Of a stretch of DNA of 64,000 nucleotides, positions 33,498 to 41,818 are shown piece after piece (within the stretch, counting starts at the first letter, position 1; every line of letters begins with the position of its first letter). The notes under the pieces are model-generated. The model had not been told where the DNA came from, made no database searches, and saw nothing but the letters and a program-made list of their open reading frames with translations. This stretch comes from DATKJS01 sp964551995 (GTDB lineage: Bacteria > Acidobacteriota > Aminicenantia > Aminicenantales > Saccharicenantaceae): positions 186,001 to 250,000 of the forward strand of contig CAZKFD010000011.1 of the NCBI GenBank assembly GCA_964551995.1, written 5' to 3'. A program made the position numbers and the translations under genes.

Positions 33498-34913
33498 TCA
33501 CGTCTGTCCGGTCAGGTATTGATGGATGGAGGCCGCGGCGATCCTCCCGTCCCCCATGGCGCTGATCACCGTGGCTGCGCCCCTGACAACGTCGCCCCCC
33601 GCCCAGACGCGGGCCTTGGACGTCCGGGCTGTCGCGGGGTCGGTCACGATCCCGCCCTTGCGGTTGACCTCCAGGCCCGGTGTCGTCATGGGGAGGAGAG
33701 GGTTGGGGCTGTTGCCGATAGCGATGACGACGGCGTCCACCGGCATGCGGAAATTCGAGCCTTCGATGGGGATCGGCTTTCTCCTCCCCGAATCGTCCGG
33801 CTCCCCCAGAGTCATCTCCAGGCATTCCATCTCTTTGAGCCATCCGGTCTCGTCGCCGATCAAGCGGACCGGCAGGGTGAGGAGGTTGAAAATAACGCCC
33901 TCCTCCTCCGCGTTCTCGGCCTCTTCTGCCCGTGCCGGGAGCTCCGTCCGGCTCCGGCGGTAGACGAGATGAACCTCGTCGGCGCCGAGGCGGATGGCCG
34001 TCCGGGCGGAGTCCATGGCCACGTTCCCGCCGCCGACGACAGCCACGCGGGACCGCCGTTTGACCGGCGTGCCGTATTCGGGGAACCGATAGCCTTTCAT
34101 CAGGTTCACGCGGGTGAGGTACTCGTTGGCGGAGTAGACCCCGTTGAGGTTCTCGCCCGGAATGTCCATGAACCAGGGAAGACCCGCGCCGGCCCCGGCG
34201 AAGAGGGCGTCGTATTCCTCGAGGAGCCGGTCGACCGTTTTGGTCGTGCCCACGATGAAATCCATCCTGATCCTGGCCCCCAGTCTCTGAACGTAATCCA
34301 CTTCTCGCTGAACGATCGCCTTAGGAAGTCTGAATTCAGGTATTCCGTAGACCAAGACCCCACCGCACTCGTGAAGGGCCTCGAAGATGGTCACATCGTG
34401 GCCCAGAATGAGGAGATCGTTGGCTACGGTGACGCCGGCCGGGCCCGCCCCGACGATGGCCACTTTTTTTCCCGTCTTAGAGGCCTTCTCCGGCATCTCG
34501 AGTTTTCCCGAGGCCGCCTCCCAATCGGCCAAGAAACGCTCCAACCGGCCGATGGCCAAAGGATCCCCCTTCTTGCCGACGACGCACATCTTCTCGCACT
34601 GCTCTTCCTGGGGGCAGACGCGACCGCAGATGGCCGGCAACGCGTTGGTCTGCTTGATCTTGCGGATGCCTGCGGCGAATTCACGCCCGACGATGTGCCG
34701 GATGAAGCCCGGAATATCGATCCCCACGGGACACCCTTGCTGGCACAAAGGGTTCTTGCAGTCCAGGCACCTCGAGGCTTCCTCGACGGCCGTTTCGATG
34801 GGATATCCCAGAGCGACCTCGTCGAAGTTCTTGATCCTTTCCAGGTGGTCCTGCTTCGGCATGGGCCGGCGCTTCACGTCCAATATCCTCTTGGCCGGCT
34901 TTTCTTCCGCCAT
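33498..34913 (-). CDS. NfnB/GltD-like NAD(P)H flavoprotein
   Basis: FAD/NAD(P)-binding Fe-S oxidoreductase, 471 aa from ATG 34913 (GAAGG upstream; earlier codons overlap the NfnA-like gene). An N-terminal domain holds two [4Fe-4S] clusters (CLDCKNPLCQQGCP and CGRVCPQEEQCEKMC), followed by FAD motif AIVGAGPAGVT and pyridine nucleotide motif AVVGGGNVAMD. This is the large NfnB subunit or the glutamate-synthase small-subunit family; the adjacent NfnA-like partner makes NfnB/SudA-type function more likely than glutamate synthase, and no large GltS subunit is present. Confidence 0.92.
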   Translation of the reverse strand: MAEEKPAKRILDVKRRPMPKQDHLERIKNFDEVALGYPIETAVEEASRCLDCKNPLCQQGCPVGIDIPGFIRHIVGREFAAGIRKIKQTNALPAICGRVCPQEEQCEKMCVVGKKGDPLAIGRLERFLADWEAASGKLEMPEKASKTGKKVAIVGAGPAGVTVANDLLILGHDVTIFEALHECGGVLVYGIPEFRLPKAIVQREVDYVQRLGARIRMDFIVGTTKTVDRLLEEYDALFAGAGAGLPWFMDIPGENLNGVYSANEYLTRVNLMKGYRFPEYGTPVKRRSRVAVVGGGNVAMDSARTAIRLGADEVHLVYRRSRTELPARAEEAENAEEEGVIFNLLTLPVRLIGDETGWLKEMECLEMTLGEPDDSGRRKPIPIEGSNFRMPVDAVVIAIGNSPNPLLPMTTPGLEVNRKGGIVTDPATARTSKARVWAGGDVVRGAATVISAMGDGRIAAASIHQYLTGQT

Positions 34914-34926
34914 GTCCGGCACCTTC

Positions 34927-35766
34927 TCAAAAATGAGTCGCGGCGCTGCTCCGGCGAAGCGGGTCGATCTCTTCGAGATTGTAGCTCTTGCGCCGCGCCA
35001 GAAATTCCGGCCAGTCGATCTCATGCCCGTCGAAATCGGGACCGTCGACGCAGGCGAACTTCATTTTCCCGCTGACCGAAAGCCGGCAGACGCCGCACAT
35101 CCCCGTCCCGTCGATCATGATGGGGTTCATACTGACGGTCGTCTTCCAGCCCAACGGTTTGGTCAATTCCGAAGTCCGCATCAGGAGAAACGTGCATCCG
35201 TTGACGATGACCAGATTGGGCGTGATCCCAGCCTCCTCCATCATAGCGGGCATCCTGTCGATATGCCCCTTCCGGCCCTTGGTCCCATCCCGGGTGACGA
35301 CGAAGACGCCGTCCGAGGTTTCGGCCAGCTTCTCTTCCCAATAGAGCAAATAGGCGGCGCGGGCTTCGAGGAAGGCGTAGACCCTGTTTCTGGCTTTCTT
35401 CAGGGCCCGGGCGATCGGATAGATTGAGCCGATGCCGTAGCATCCGCCCACGCACAGGACCGTGCCGAAGTTGTCGATGAGGGTCGGCTTGCCCAATGGG
35501 CCAGCATAGGTCGGAATGAACTCTCCCGGCTTCAGCCGGGCCAGCCTGGCGGTCGAGCCGCCGACCTGCATGAAGATGGAGGTCACTGTGCCGGCCTGCC
35601 GGTCCCAGTCTGCCACGGAGAGGGGGATCCGCTCGCCGAGCTCGTCCGGCCGGACGATGACGAATTGACCCGGCCGTATGGACTCCGCCACCTCCGGGGC
35701 ACGAACAGTGAGCTCGTGCAGATTGGGAACAATCATCCGGCGCTCGATCACGTCGTACATGCCCAT
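34927..35766 (-). CDS. NfnA/SudB-like ferredoxin-NAD(P)+ reductase subunit
   Basis: FAD and [2Fe-2S] subunit of 279 aa, homologous to NfnA/ferredoxin-NADP reductase alpha. FAD-binding beta barrel includes RPGQFVIVRP and ERIPLSVADWD; the NAD(P) lobe has VLCVGGCYGIGSIYPIA, with Cys109 where a Gly is usual. The C-terminal cluster site is D219-x4-C224-x2-C227-x11-C239, the Asp/Cys3 ligand set known for NfnA. The downstream NfnB-like gene begins 14 nt later. Together they form an NADH:ferredoxin/NADPH transhydrogenase module or the sulfide dehydrogenase SudAB type. Confidence 0.92.
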   Translation of the reverse strand: MGMYDVIERRMIVPNLHELTVRAPEVAESIRPGQFVIVRPDELGERIPLSVADWDRQAGTVTSIFMQVGGSTARLARLKPGEFIPTYAGPLGKPTLIDNFGTVLCVGGCYGIGSIYPIARALKKARNRVYAFLEARAAYLLYWEEKLAETSDGVFVVTRDGTKGRKGHIDRMPAMMEEAGITPNLVIVNGCTFLLMRTSELTKPLGWKTTVSMNPIMIDGTGMCGVCRLSVSGKMKFACVDGPDFDGHEIDWPEFLARRKSYNLEEIDPLRRSSAATHF

Positions 35767-35791
35767 CCTCCCTCTTCCGTCCTGGACCGCC

Positions 35792-38299
35792 TCACGCCGT
35801 TATCCTAGTGACGGCGACCCGAACCGGATTCGCCTCGAGCCTGTAGAGCGGCAGAAGGTCGCGCCGCCCTCCCAGCCCGCCGAAAACGGCCGGTCGGCTG
35901 ATGTAAATAACGCCAGCCGGACATCCCGGGTCCTCCACGGCGATGCCCGGGGCGCTGGCCTTGCTGTCGCGGGCGGAGATATGAATCCGGCTGCCGCTTT
36001 TCAAACCCAGCCCGGCCATGTCCTCCGGGTTTATGCGGAATCCCTCCTCGAGCGCGAGCTCCTCCAACCCCCCGACCTTTGAGGAAAGGTCGATCCCCCG
36101 GTGGCGGTAGCCGCCCGGCTGGAAAACCAGCAGGAACGTGCCCTCGGAAGCCCGGCCGTTTTTCGCTTTTCCCGGCTCCCATGCGGACGGCGCCCTCATG
36201 CGCCTCTGCCTCCGGCTCACGCCGGCCGGGAAATCGGGGATGTCCTTCCTGATTTCTTTAAAGACGTCTCGCGGGCTTCTGTAACTCATAATATGGCAAT
36301 CCATGGCATCGGCGAGGTCGGCGAAGATGCGCCAGTCCGGCCGCATGAAGCCGGTCAGCGCGCCTTCCGGGGGGGCCTCGACCTGGACGATCTCCTGGAC
36401 CCGGCCCTCCATATTGACCAGCGTCCCTCCGGCTTCGGCGAACGAGGAGGCGGGGAGGAAGACATCGAACGCGAACGGCGGAAGATAAATATCCTGGACG
36501 ATCAGAAAATCGCAGGCCGGCCTCTCGAGGAAGGGGATGTCGCCGGCCAGGTAGAGCACCTTTGGGCGCTTCCGGCCGCTTGCCAAGTCCTCGAGGCGGA
36601 AATCTCGCTCCCGATGCCCTCCCGCCGGAGCCTCTTCCGGAAGAAGGCCCAATTCGAGAACGCCCCGGGAGTTAGCCCCGAAATAGAGAGGGATGAAGTT
36701 TGACTCCGGTCGCGTCGCCAGCCGCCTCAATCCCTCGGCGAGGTCGCTTGTTTCCGCGTAGTGGAAGACCTGCGGACCCAGGATCACCGTCAGGCGCTCG
36801 CTAGCGGCCATCACGGCCAGGGCCTTTTCAAGAGACGGGGCGTCGATGCCCGCTGCCCCGGCCAGCGCGGGCGGGGCTGGCGCTTTCCCCGCCAGGTACT
36901 TGGCGATGCCTTTGAGGACCGTTCCTTCGGTCCCGGGAGCCGGCCGAAGCCAATCGTCCGTATAACGGGCCAGGTTGCTGTCCCTCGGGTCGATGGTCAC
37001 TAACCTGGCACCCGCGTCGATGGCCTGGCGGACCTTCGTTCCGACTACCGAGAAATCAAACCGGCTGTCGAGATCGACGGCCAGGATGGCGTCCGAGCCG
37101 GTGATGTCTTTGATAGAGATGGGCAGGGAGAAGAGGAAGGACCAGAGGCCCAGCCCTCCGCCGAGCTCGATTCGGGCCGTGGAGTCGATGCGGGGGGCGC
37201 CGAGGCAGTCCCGCGCGAATCTCCGGGCGGCGTACAGAGCCTCATTGGTAAGATCCGGCGATACGATCAGGGCCGAGTCCCCGGGCTCGACGGCCCCGAG
37301 TGCCGCTGCGGCCTTTCCCAGCGCTTCCTGCCAGGTCACCTCTCGGGCGAAATCACCCTTCTTCATCAGCGGCTTCTTGGCGCGGTCGAAATGATGGGTC
37401 GTTTCGGGAAGGCAGAAGCGTCCCCTGACACACAGCTGCCCATCGTTGACTTCCGGATCGAGGCTGGCCTTGACGCCCGTCAGCCGGCCGTTCTTGTGGT
37501 TGAGCTCGACTTGGCAGCCGATGGCACAGATGGGGCACGTGGAGACCTGGAATCCGTCGGGCTTCCCTTCCCACTTGGAGACCTTGTCGGCGAGAGCGCC
37601 CGTCGGACAGACATCTACGCAGGCGCCGCAGAATTCGCAGCCCGCCTCGCGGTGGCTGCGGCCGAAGGCCGTGCCGATCTTTGTCAGAGAGCCCCGGCGG
37701 GTGAAGGCCAGCACCGAGCTCCCGCGGACCTCCGCGCACATCCGGACGCAGCGTCCGCAGAGAATGCAGAGGTTGTAATCCCGGTCATAGAAAGGATCAT
37801 CGTGTTCGGGCTCGAAACCATGATAGAGGATGGGGTAATCGATCTCCGGGAGGCCGATCCTGTCGATGACGTCCTGGAGCTCGCATTGACCGTCGTTCGG
37901 GCAGAAACGGCAGCCCGTCGTCACGCCGCTCTTTCGGATCGTCCCCTGAAACTCTCGGCAGGCGGCGCTCTCTTCGCAGATGAGACAGCTCGAGGGATGC
38001 TCGCTGAGGATGAGCTTGAGCATCTCCCGTCGGAACTCTTTGAGGGCCTCCGAGTCGGTCCGGACTCTCATCCCCTCCGCGGCGGCGGTGCTGCAGGACA
38101 AGGGATATCCCCGCATCCCTTTGACTTCGACCATGCACAGCCGGCATCCGCCGAAGGGAGAGAGGTCCTTATGGGAGCATAGGGAAGGGATATAAATCCC
38201 GTTCAGCTCGGCCGCTCGATGGATGGACACGCCTTCGGGAAAGGAAACCGTGCGGCCGTCCATCTCGAGGGCCAGCGTGCGCGACTCCTTGTGCGCCAT
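35792..38299 (-). CDS. NuoG-like Fe-S/molybdopterin-fold subunit lacking the FDH catalytic residue
   Basis: Large electron-transfer subunit, 835 aa. N-terminal [2Fe-2S] ligands are C41, C52, C55 and C69; then the His-Cys3 cluster (H101, C105, C108, C114), extra cysteines at 130-139, and 2[4Fe-4S] ferredoxin motifs (CILCGRC near 178, CEFCGAC near 221). A MopB-type [4Fe-4S] site (CPICAIGC, CVRGRF) follows at 255-293. In the molybdopterin domain the position holding Cys or Sec in formate dehydrogenase is Glu378 (STARIELGG). So this is a NuoG-like wiring subunit, not a formate dehydrogenase. It starts 14 nt after the DRTGG gene. Confidence 0.9.
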   Translation of the reverse strand: MAHKESRTLALEMDGRTVSFPEGVSIHRAAELNGIYIPSLCSHKDLSPFGGCRLCMVEVKGMRGYPLSCSTAAAEGMRVRTDSEALKEFRREMLKLILSEHPSSCLICEESAACREFQGTIRKSGVTTGCRFCPNDGQCELQDVIDRIGLPEIDYPILYHGFEPEHDDPFYDRDYNLCILCGRCVRMCAEVRGSSVLAFTRRGSLTKIGTAFGRSHREAGCEFCGACVDVCPTGALADKVSKWEGKPDGFQVSTCPICAIGCQVELNHKNGRLTGVKASLDPEVNDGQLCVRGRFCLPETTHHFDRAKKPLMKKGDFAREVTWQEALGKAAAALGAVEPGDSALIVSPDLTNEALYAARRFARDCLGAPRIDSTARIELGGGLGLWSFLFSLPISIKDITGSDAILAVDLDSRFDFSVVGTKVRQAIDAGARLVTIDPRDSNLARYTDDWLRPAPGTEGTVLKGIAKYLAGKAPAPPALAGAAGIDAPSLEKALAVMAASERLTVILGPQVFHYAETSDLAEGLRRLATRPESNFIPLYFGANSRGVLELGLLPEEAPAGGHRERDFRLEDLASGRKRPKVLYLAGDIPFLERPACDFLIVQDIYLPPFAFDVFLPASSFAEAGGTLVNMEGRVQEIVQVEAPPEGALTGFMRPDWRIFADLADAMDCHIMSYRSPRDVFKEIRKDIPDFPAGVSRRQRRMRAPSAWEPGKAKNGRASEGTFLLVFQPGGYRHRGIDLSSKVGGLEELALEEGFRINPEDMAGLGLKSGSRIHISARDSKASAPGIAVEDPGCPAGVIYISRPAVFGGLGGRRDLLPLYRLEANPVRVAVTRITA

Positions 38300-38313
38300 G
38301 GCTCATTCCGAGA

Positions 38314-38640
38314 TCACCTGATGCCGAGCTCATAGAGCTTCTTGGCCAGGGTCCAGGTGTCGTCCTCGGATCCGAACAGGGCGATCTTGGCCCGGACGGC
38401 CAGGGCGACGACGTCCTCGGGGGGGGTTTTGCCGCGGGAGTAAAGGACGGCGGCGACGTCGACGAGGTTGGCGGCCGCGATCAGGTTCTTATGGGTCTGG
38501 AGGGTGATCAGCAGGTTGCCCCCCTTGATTCCGATGATATCGCTGACCATGTCGGAGATATAGACCCCCTGGATCTCCTTGTCCGCATAGGGATTGAACG
38601 ACCTGAGTCCGATTTTTGAGGCAAGTTCGGAAATCTTCAT
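38314..38640 (-). CDS. DRTGG-domain protein (first copy)
   Basis: Single-domain DRTGG protein, 108 aa, with VYISDMVSDIIGIKGGNLLITLQ and AAVLYSRGKTPPED. It is a paralogue of the 114-aa protein at 33152-33496; both have the pattern of an N-terminal MKxxE/RxxxLL helix, a variable loop, then VLYxRGKxP. The two flank the catalytic subunits of the operon, one before NuoG and one before the ATPase. They may bind a common nucleotide or acyl-phosphate signal. Confidence 0.8.
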   Translation of the reverse strand: MKISELASKIGLRSFNPYADKEIQGVYISDMVSDIIGIKGGNLLITLQTHKNLIAAANLVDVAAVLYSRGKTPPEDVVALAVRAKIALFGSEDDTWTLAKKLYELGIR

Positions 38641-38657
38641 TTGGCCTTTTCCTTATT

Positions 38658-39197
38658 TCAATAGAGTTCGGTCAAGCCAACGTCGGCGAGGACGATCCCC
38701 TGGCAAAAATCCACGGAACGGCGCAACGTGCAGGGAACAACGATGATCTTCTTATTCGGGTCCACGAGGTCCGCGTTGAAGTATTCGTTCAGGGCCCAGA
38801 TGCTTTCCTCCGAGACGCACGTTCCCCGCTCGTGCGAGGAGTCGGCGCAGAGAGCGACATAAACCCAGGTCTTCCACTCCGGATCCGCGGCGCCGCTCTT
38901 GAAGACCCCGCAGTCCGGATCGCATCGCCAGCAAAGCATCAAAGCCATGAGCTCCTTGAGGGGGACTTCCCTCGAGCACTTCTTGCACTTGAGGTCGAAC
39001 TTGACAGCCTGGGAGCTCCCCAGGTAACTCCAGATATGGTCCCCTTGCTGATAGTGATCGACCGGCGGAACCGGCTCTTCGGAAAAGAATGAGATTCGGT
39101 GACGGCACTGGAAGCAGCCCTCGGTGACCAGATAGCCACTCCGGACGTTGACCATCTCCCATCTGTGTTGGCACAAGCCTCTTACCGTCGTGTTCAA
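38658..39197 (-). CDS. Cysteine-rich zinc-binding protein, first gene of the redox operon
   Basis: 179 aa from a TTG start at 39197 (no better start keeps the first CxH motif). It has several likely zinc or Fe-S knuckles: LCQHRW with CFQCRHR, CKKC, and CWRCDPDCG, plus further C-S-x-H and C-x-x-S motifs in the second half. Two beta-rich halves are separated by a charged linker. I do not recognise the family. The position, first after the promoter and just before the first DRTGG gene, suggests a regulatory or assembly role for the electron-transfer system. Confidence 0.65.
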   Translation of the reverse strand: MNTTVRGLCQHRWEMVNVRSGYLVTEGCFQCRHRISFFSEEPVPPVDHYQQGDHIWSYLGSSQAVKFDLKCKKCSREVPLKELMALMLCWRCDPDCGVFKSGAADPEWKTWVYVALCADSSHERGTCVSEESIWALNEYFNADLVDPNKKIIVVPCTLRRSVDFCQGIVLADVGLTELY

Positions 39198-39238
39198 GGC
39201 CCTGGACCGCCAAGAATTCTGCGCTCGATTCTTATAGA

Positions 39239-39267
39239 ACTATACAGACGCCCCGCTTTCTTGTCAA
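39239..39267 (-). promoter_or_regulatory. Strong sigma-70 promoter for the 29-39 kb redox operon
   Basis: On the minus strand TTGACA (39267-39262), a 17-nt spacer and TATAGT (39244-39239), a near-consensus promoter. The first gene starts at 39197, leaving a leader of about 35 nt. Confidence 0.72.
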
Positions 39268-39311
39268 GAAAACGGATTACTCTCCGGGAGTCATTCAAGG
39301 CTGCGGCCGGG

Positions 39312-40324
39312 CTAACGCCGGGCGAATTGACCGACGAGCTCGTCTGGGATGAAGAAGCAGCGGCTCTTCTCCACCTCGTGAACCAGATTCACCGCTTCGG
39401 CGTTGTAGGGAGTAGCCATCCCCACTTCCCGGCCCAGGCTGACGATCTCCCCGTTCAGATAATCGATTTCCGTGGGCCTGCCGCGTCTCAGGCTCTTTAG
39501 GGTGGAGCCGAGCGTCTTCAGGGAGCCGACAGACCGGCCTAGCATCCAGGCGGTCGCGGGCAAAGGCGAGCGGACGATGAAGGTCAGCGAGGCGAGGGGA
39601 ACTCCCGGGAGCGGCGCGAGGCGAATGCCGGACCTCCGGACCGCCCGGTACCCTTCCTTGAGTGTCAGCGCGGCGATCCTCCTCATCCGGGGAGCGCGGA
39701 GGCACTCGCGGACACTGAGGCCTGTCATGGCCTCGAGCCCATTGGCGATATTGTTCATCAGCAGCTTAGTCCAGTGAGCGCCACAGATGTCGTTACTCGT
39801 CTCCGTTCGAACGGCTCGCCCGAGCAGAAACCTGAGTTCTTTGACGCGCGGCCCGTTTGGTCCGAAGGGCTCGCCGATGATGAGCCTCCAGCCCCTCGCG
39901 TATATGATCTCTCCGGGCTCCAGGAACTGGGCGTTGAGCAACACCACGCCGCTCACGATGTTTTCCTGGAGCAGCAGCGCGGCGACGATCTCGTCGCTCC
40001 GGACCCCGTTTTGCAGGGTGACGACCGCGGCGTCGCGGAGCGCGGCGGAGACCGGGCGGCAGGCGCTCTCAACATCCTGGGTCTTGACGGCCAGCAGCGT
40101 CACGTCCGGCCGAAAATCCAGGGTTTCGGCGGCCTTGACCTCGAGAGTCAGCCCGCCCAGGGCGCCCCCGATCCGCAGGCCCTTCGCCCGGATGGCTTTC
40201 GCGTGTGCCCGGCGCGCGATAAGCGTCACGTCTTCCCCGGCTCGCGCCAGGAGGCCGCCGACGAGGCTCCCGACGGCGCGCCGGCTCTGAGGACGGCGAT
40301 TCTCGGGTTTGGGCTTAAAGCCAT
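39312..40324 (-). pseudogene. PanE/ApbA-family ketopantoate reductase-like gene with N-terminal frameshift
   Basis: The reductase body (305 aa from GTG 40229) has LLAVKTQDVESA, LQNGVRSDE, the catalytic-lysine region WTKLLMNNIANGLEA and a full C-terminal domain. The Rossmann strand and glycine motif lie upstream in a different frame: from ATG 40324 one reads MALSPNPRIAVLRAGA, and the frame breaks by two extra bases at about 40276-40283, inside GxGxxG, before continuing as VGSLVGGLLARAGEDV. The first motif glycine is also Arg. The gene therefore lacks an intact nucleotide-binding site unless the break is a sequencing error. No other pantothenate gene is near. Confidence 0.7.
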
Positions 40325-40517
40325 GAATCTCGCGTCATTTTGCCGAGGGTGATGAGGGCTCCGATCCGGCAGATTTCAATTTCTTCGCGTCGCCCTCAGC
40401 GGCGCTTGCCACGGTTCCTGCGCCCGGCATCTCGGGCATTACGCGCCGGCCTGCGCGCGGAGCTCCGGCGCGCCGGGGCAGCGCCAGTTTCGGCACAGAG
40501 CGAAGCGGCTGCCGGGT

Positions 40518-40880
40518 TTATTTTTCCACCTTGACCATATCGACGCCGCACGTGCATTTGCCCGGGGTTTGGCTGATCGAATCGCAGGTGCAGCCCGGGC
40601 ACGCGCAGGCATACTTGCCGATGGTCTTGAACGGCTGCTCCCGTTTCCCGATGACGAAGACCGCAGTCCTCTCGCCGACGGACTTAACCCTGGCTTTGAC
40701 CATGGGACGGCCGCAGGTGCAGTTGCCCGCATGGCGAGAGATCATCTGACATGGACAGGACTCGCCGCAATTGAAGGCGTAAACCACGTCGCCGACCTTA
40801 AGATTGATTTTGCCAGTTACCGACGGCCCTGCGGCCAGGGCTGCGGCGACGGCCACGGCGGCGGCCAGGGTAATTCCCAT
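40518..40880 (-). CDS. Exported cysteine-rich protein with two tandem Cys-repeat modules
   Basis: 120 aa from ATG 40880, but the better start is probably an in-frame ATT at 40904. That codon is preceded by GGAGGAG at ideal spacing and would give MKKGRIWAMG before the hydrophobic core, a classic signal peptide. The mature part has two copies of C-x-C-x3-S-x3-G-x-C-x-C-G-x2-M-V-K, preceded by C-x3-C and C-x-C-x2-C respectively. Eleven or more cysteines in about 95 residues suggest metal binding or several disulfides. I recognise no family. Confidence 0.7.
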   Translation of the reverse strand: MGITLAAAVAVAAALAAGPSVTGKINLKVGDVVYAFNCGESCPCQMISRHAGNCTCGRPMVKARVKSVGERTAVFVIGKREQPFKTIGKYACACPGCTCDSISQTPGKCTCGVDMVKVEK

Positions 40881-40954
40881 CGCCCAGATCCGACCTTTCT
40901 TAATCTTATCTCCTCCGGGGGAACGTCCCGTTTTGCCAAACGGACTTGCCCATA

Positions 40955-40963
40955 ATTATACCA
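40955..40963 (-). promoter_or_regulatory. Extended -10 promoter for the Cys-rich gene
   Basis: On the minus strand TGGTATAAT (40963-40955): a perfect TATAAT hexamer with the TGn extension. No clear -35. It lies about 50-75 nt upstream of the gene, depending on start choice. Confidence 0.55.
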
Positions 40964-41081
40964 CAAAGAAGAAAGCCGGGAGATTCTGCAGTGAACGCCT
41001 TCCCGCCGCCCCTTTCCTGGCTGGGGCTTTACGTACCGGGAGGGGGGAACCGCCGGATTTGCGTCTCGGCCGACGCCCCGC

Positions 41082-41444
41082 TCAGCCGATCGAGGCTGGG
41101 ATTCCCTCGTCCGGGTTGTACAGATGCCGGATCAGGGCGAACAGCGTGGCCGTGATTTGGTGCCGGAACTCGACGCCGAGCTCGCACGTCTTCCCGTCCT
41201 CTTTCATTTTGTGCCATTTGACCTCGGCCTCGAGGGTGATCGTCTGCTTCGACCGGGCCAGGTGAATCTGGAGCTTGATCACGGCTCCGTCCTTGTACAG
41301 CCGGTTCGTGGTGATTCTCGCCCCGCCCGTGGAGATGTCGTATGTGCATGCGTTGAGGGACGGGCTCTTGTCGGCGTCCGACGCCGGCACGATCACCACC
41401 TGATTCTCTTCGACGAATCGGCTTTCCTTGCGTCTCTCAATCAT
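41082..41444 (-). CDS. PilZ-domain protein
   Basis: Cyclic-di-GMP-binding PilZ protein, 120 aa from ATG 41444, which has GAGGAG 6 nt upstream; a longer frame from 41591 is less likely. The c-di-GMP site appears as RRKESR (RxxxR) near the N-terminus and DISTGG (D/N-x-S-x-x-G). The rest is a beta barrel (EAEVKWHK, CELGVEF). It is a single-domain adapter with no neighbouring cellulose, pilus or flagellar gene. Confidence 0.88.
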   Translation of the reverse strand: MIERRKESRFVEENQVVIVPASDADKSPSLNACTYDISTGGARITTNRLYKDGAVIKLQIHLARSKQTITLEAEVKWHKMKEDGKTCELGVEFRHQITATLFALIRHLYNPDEGIPASIG

Positions 41445-41818
41445 GATGGTCTCCTCAAGAGACATCGGCCTTTCGAGACTCATTATCGCCCGGACACCCG
41501 GGATGAGCGCAATCACCTCCGGGGGTGATTTTGGGTGATGAATTTTCACCCCCTTGCGTCCCCCGACACGGATCGGGCCCGCAACGTGCATAATGGGCGC
41601 GGGATGAAACTTCGGGATGATGCGGACATGACAGGACGTGAGTCGAGCAGCGACGGCCGAGGCACCCGGGGCGGAATTGCGGCCGGGCCTTCAGTCAGCC
41701 TTCGTCGTGGAGCCCCGGCAGAAGGAAGTCGGAGGCTTCTTGGGGGGCACGCGAGAACCGATGGGCGCCGGCCGGGATCCTCGAATATCGGAAGTTTCAA
41801 GAGCAGCCTCGGGGCCAA
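41445..41818. other. Intergenic region with short inverted repeat
   Basis: No gene supported. A 7-bp perfect inverted repeat AATCACC (41511-41517) and GGTGATT (41524-41530), 6-nt loop, lies upstream of pilZ and next to further GGGTGAT copies. It could be a regulatory stem or operator. Reading frames at 41546-41871 have no coding character. Confidence 0.4.

Noticed and set aside
35792..38299. NAD-dependent formate dehydrogenase alpha subunit
   Set aside because: The Cys/Sec position is Glu378, so formate oxidation is unlikely.
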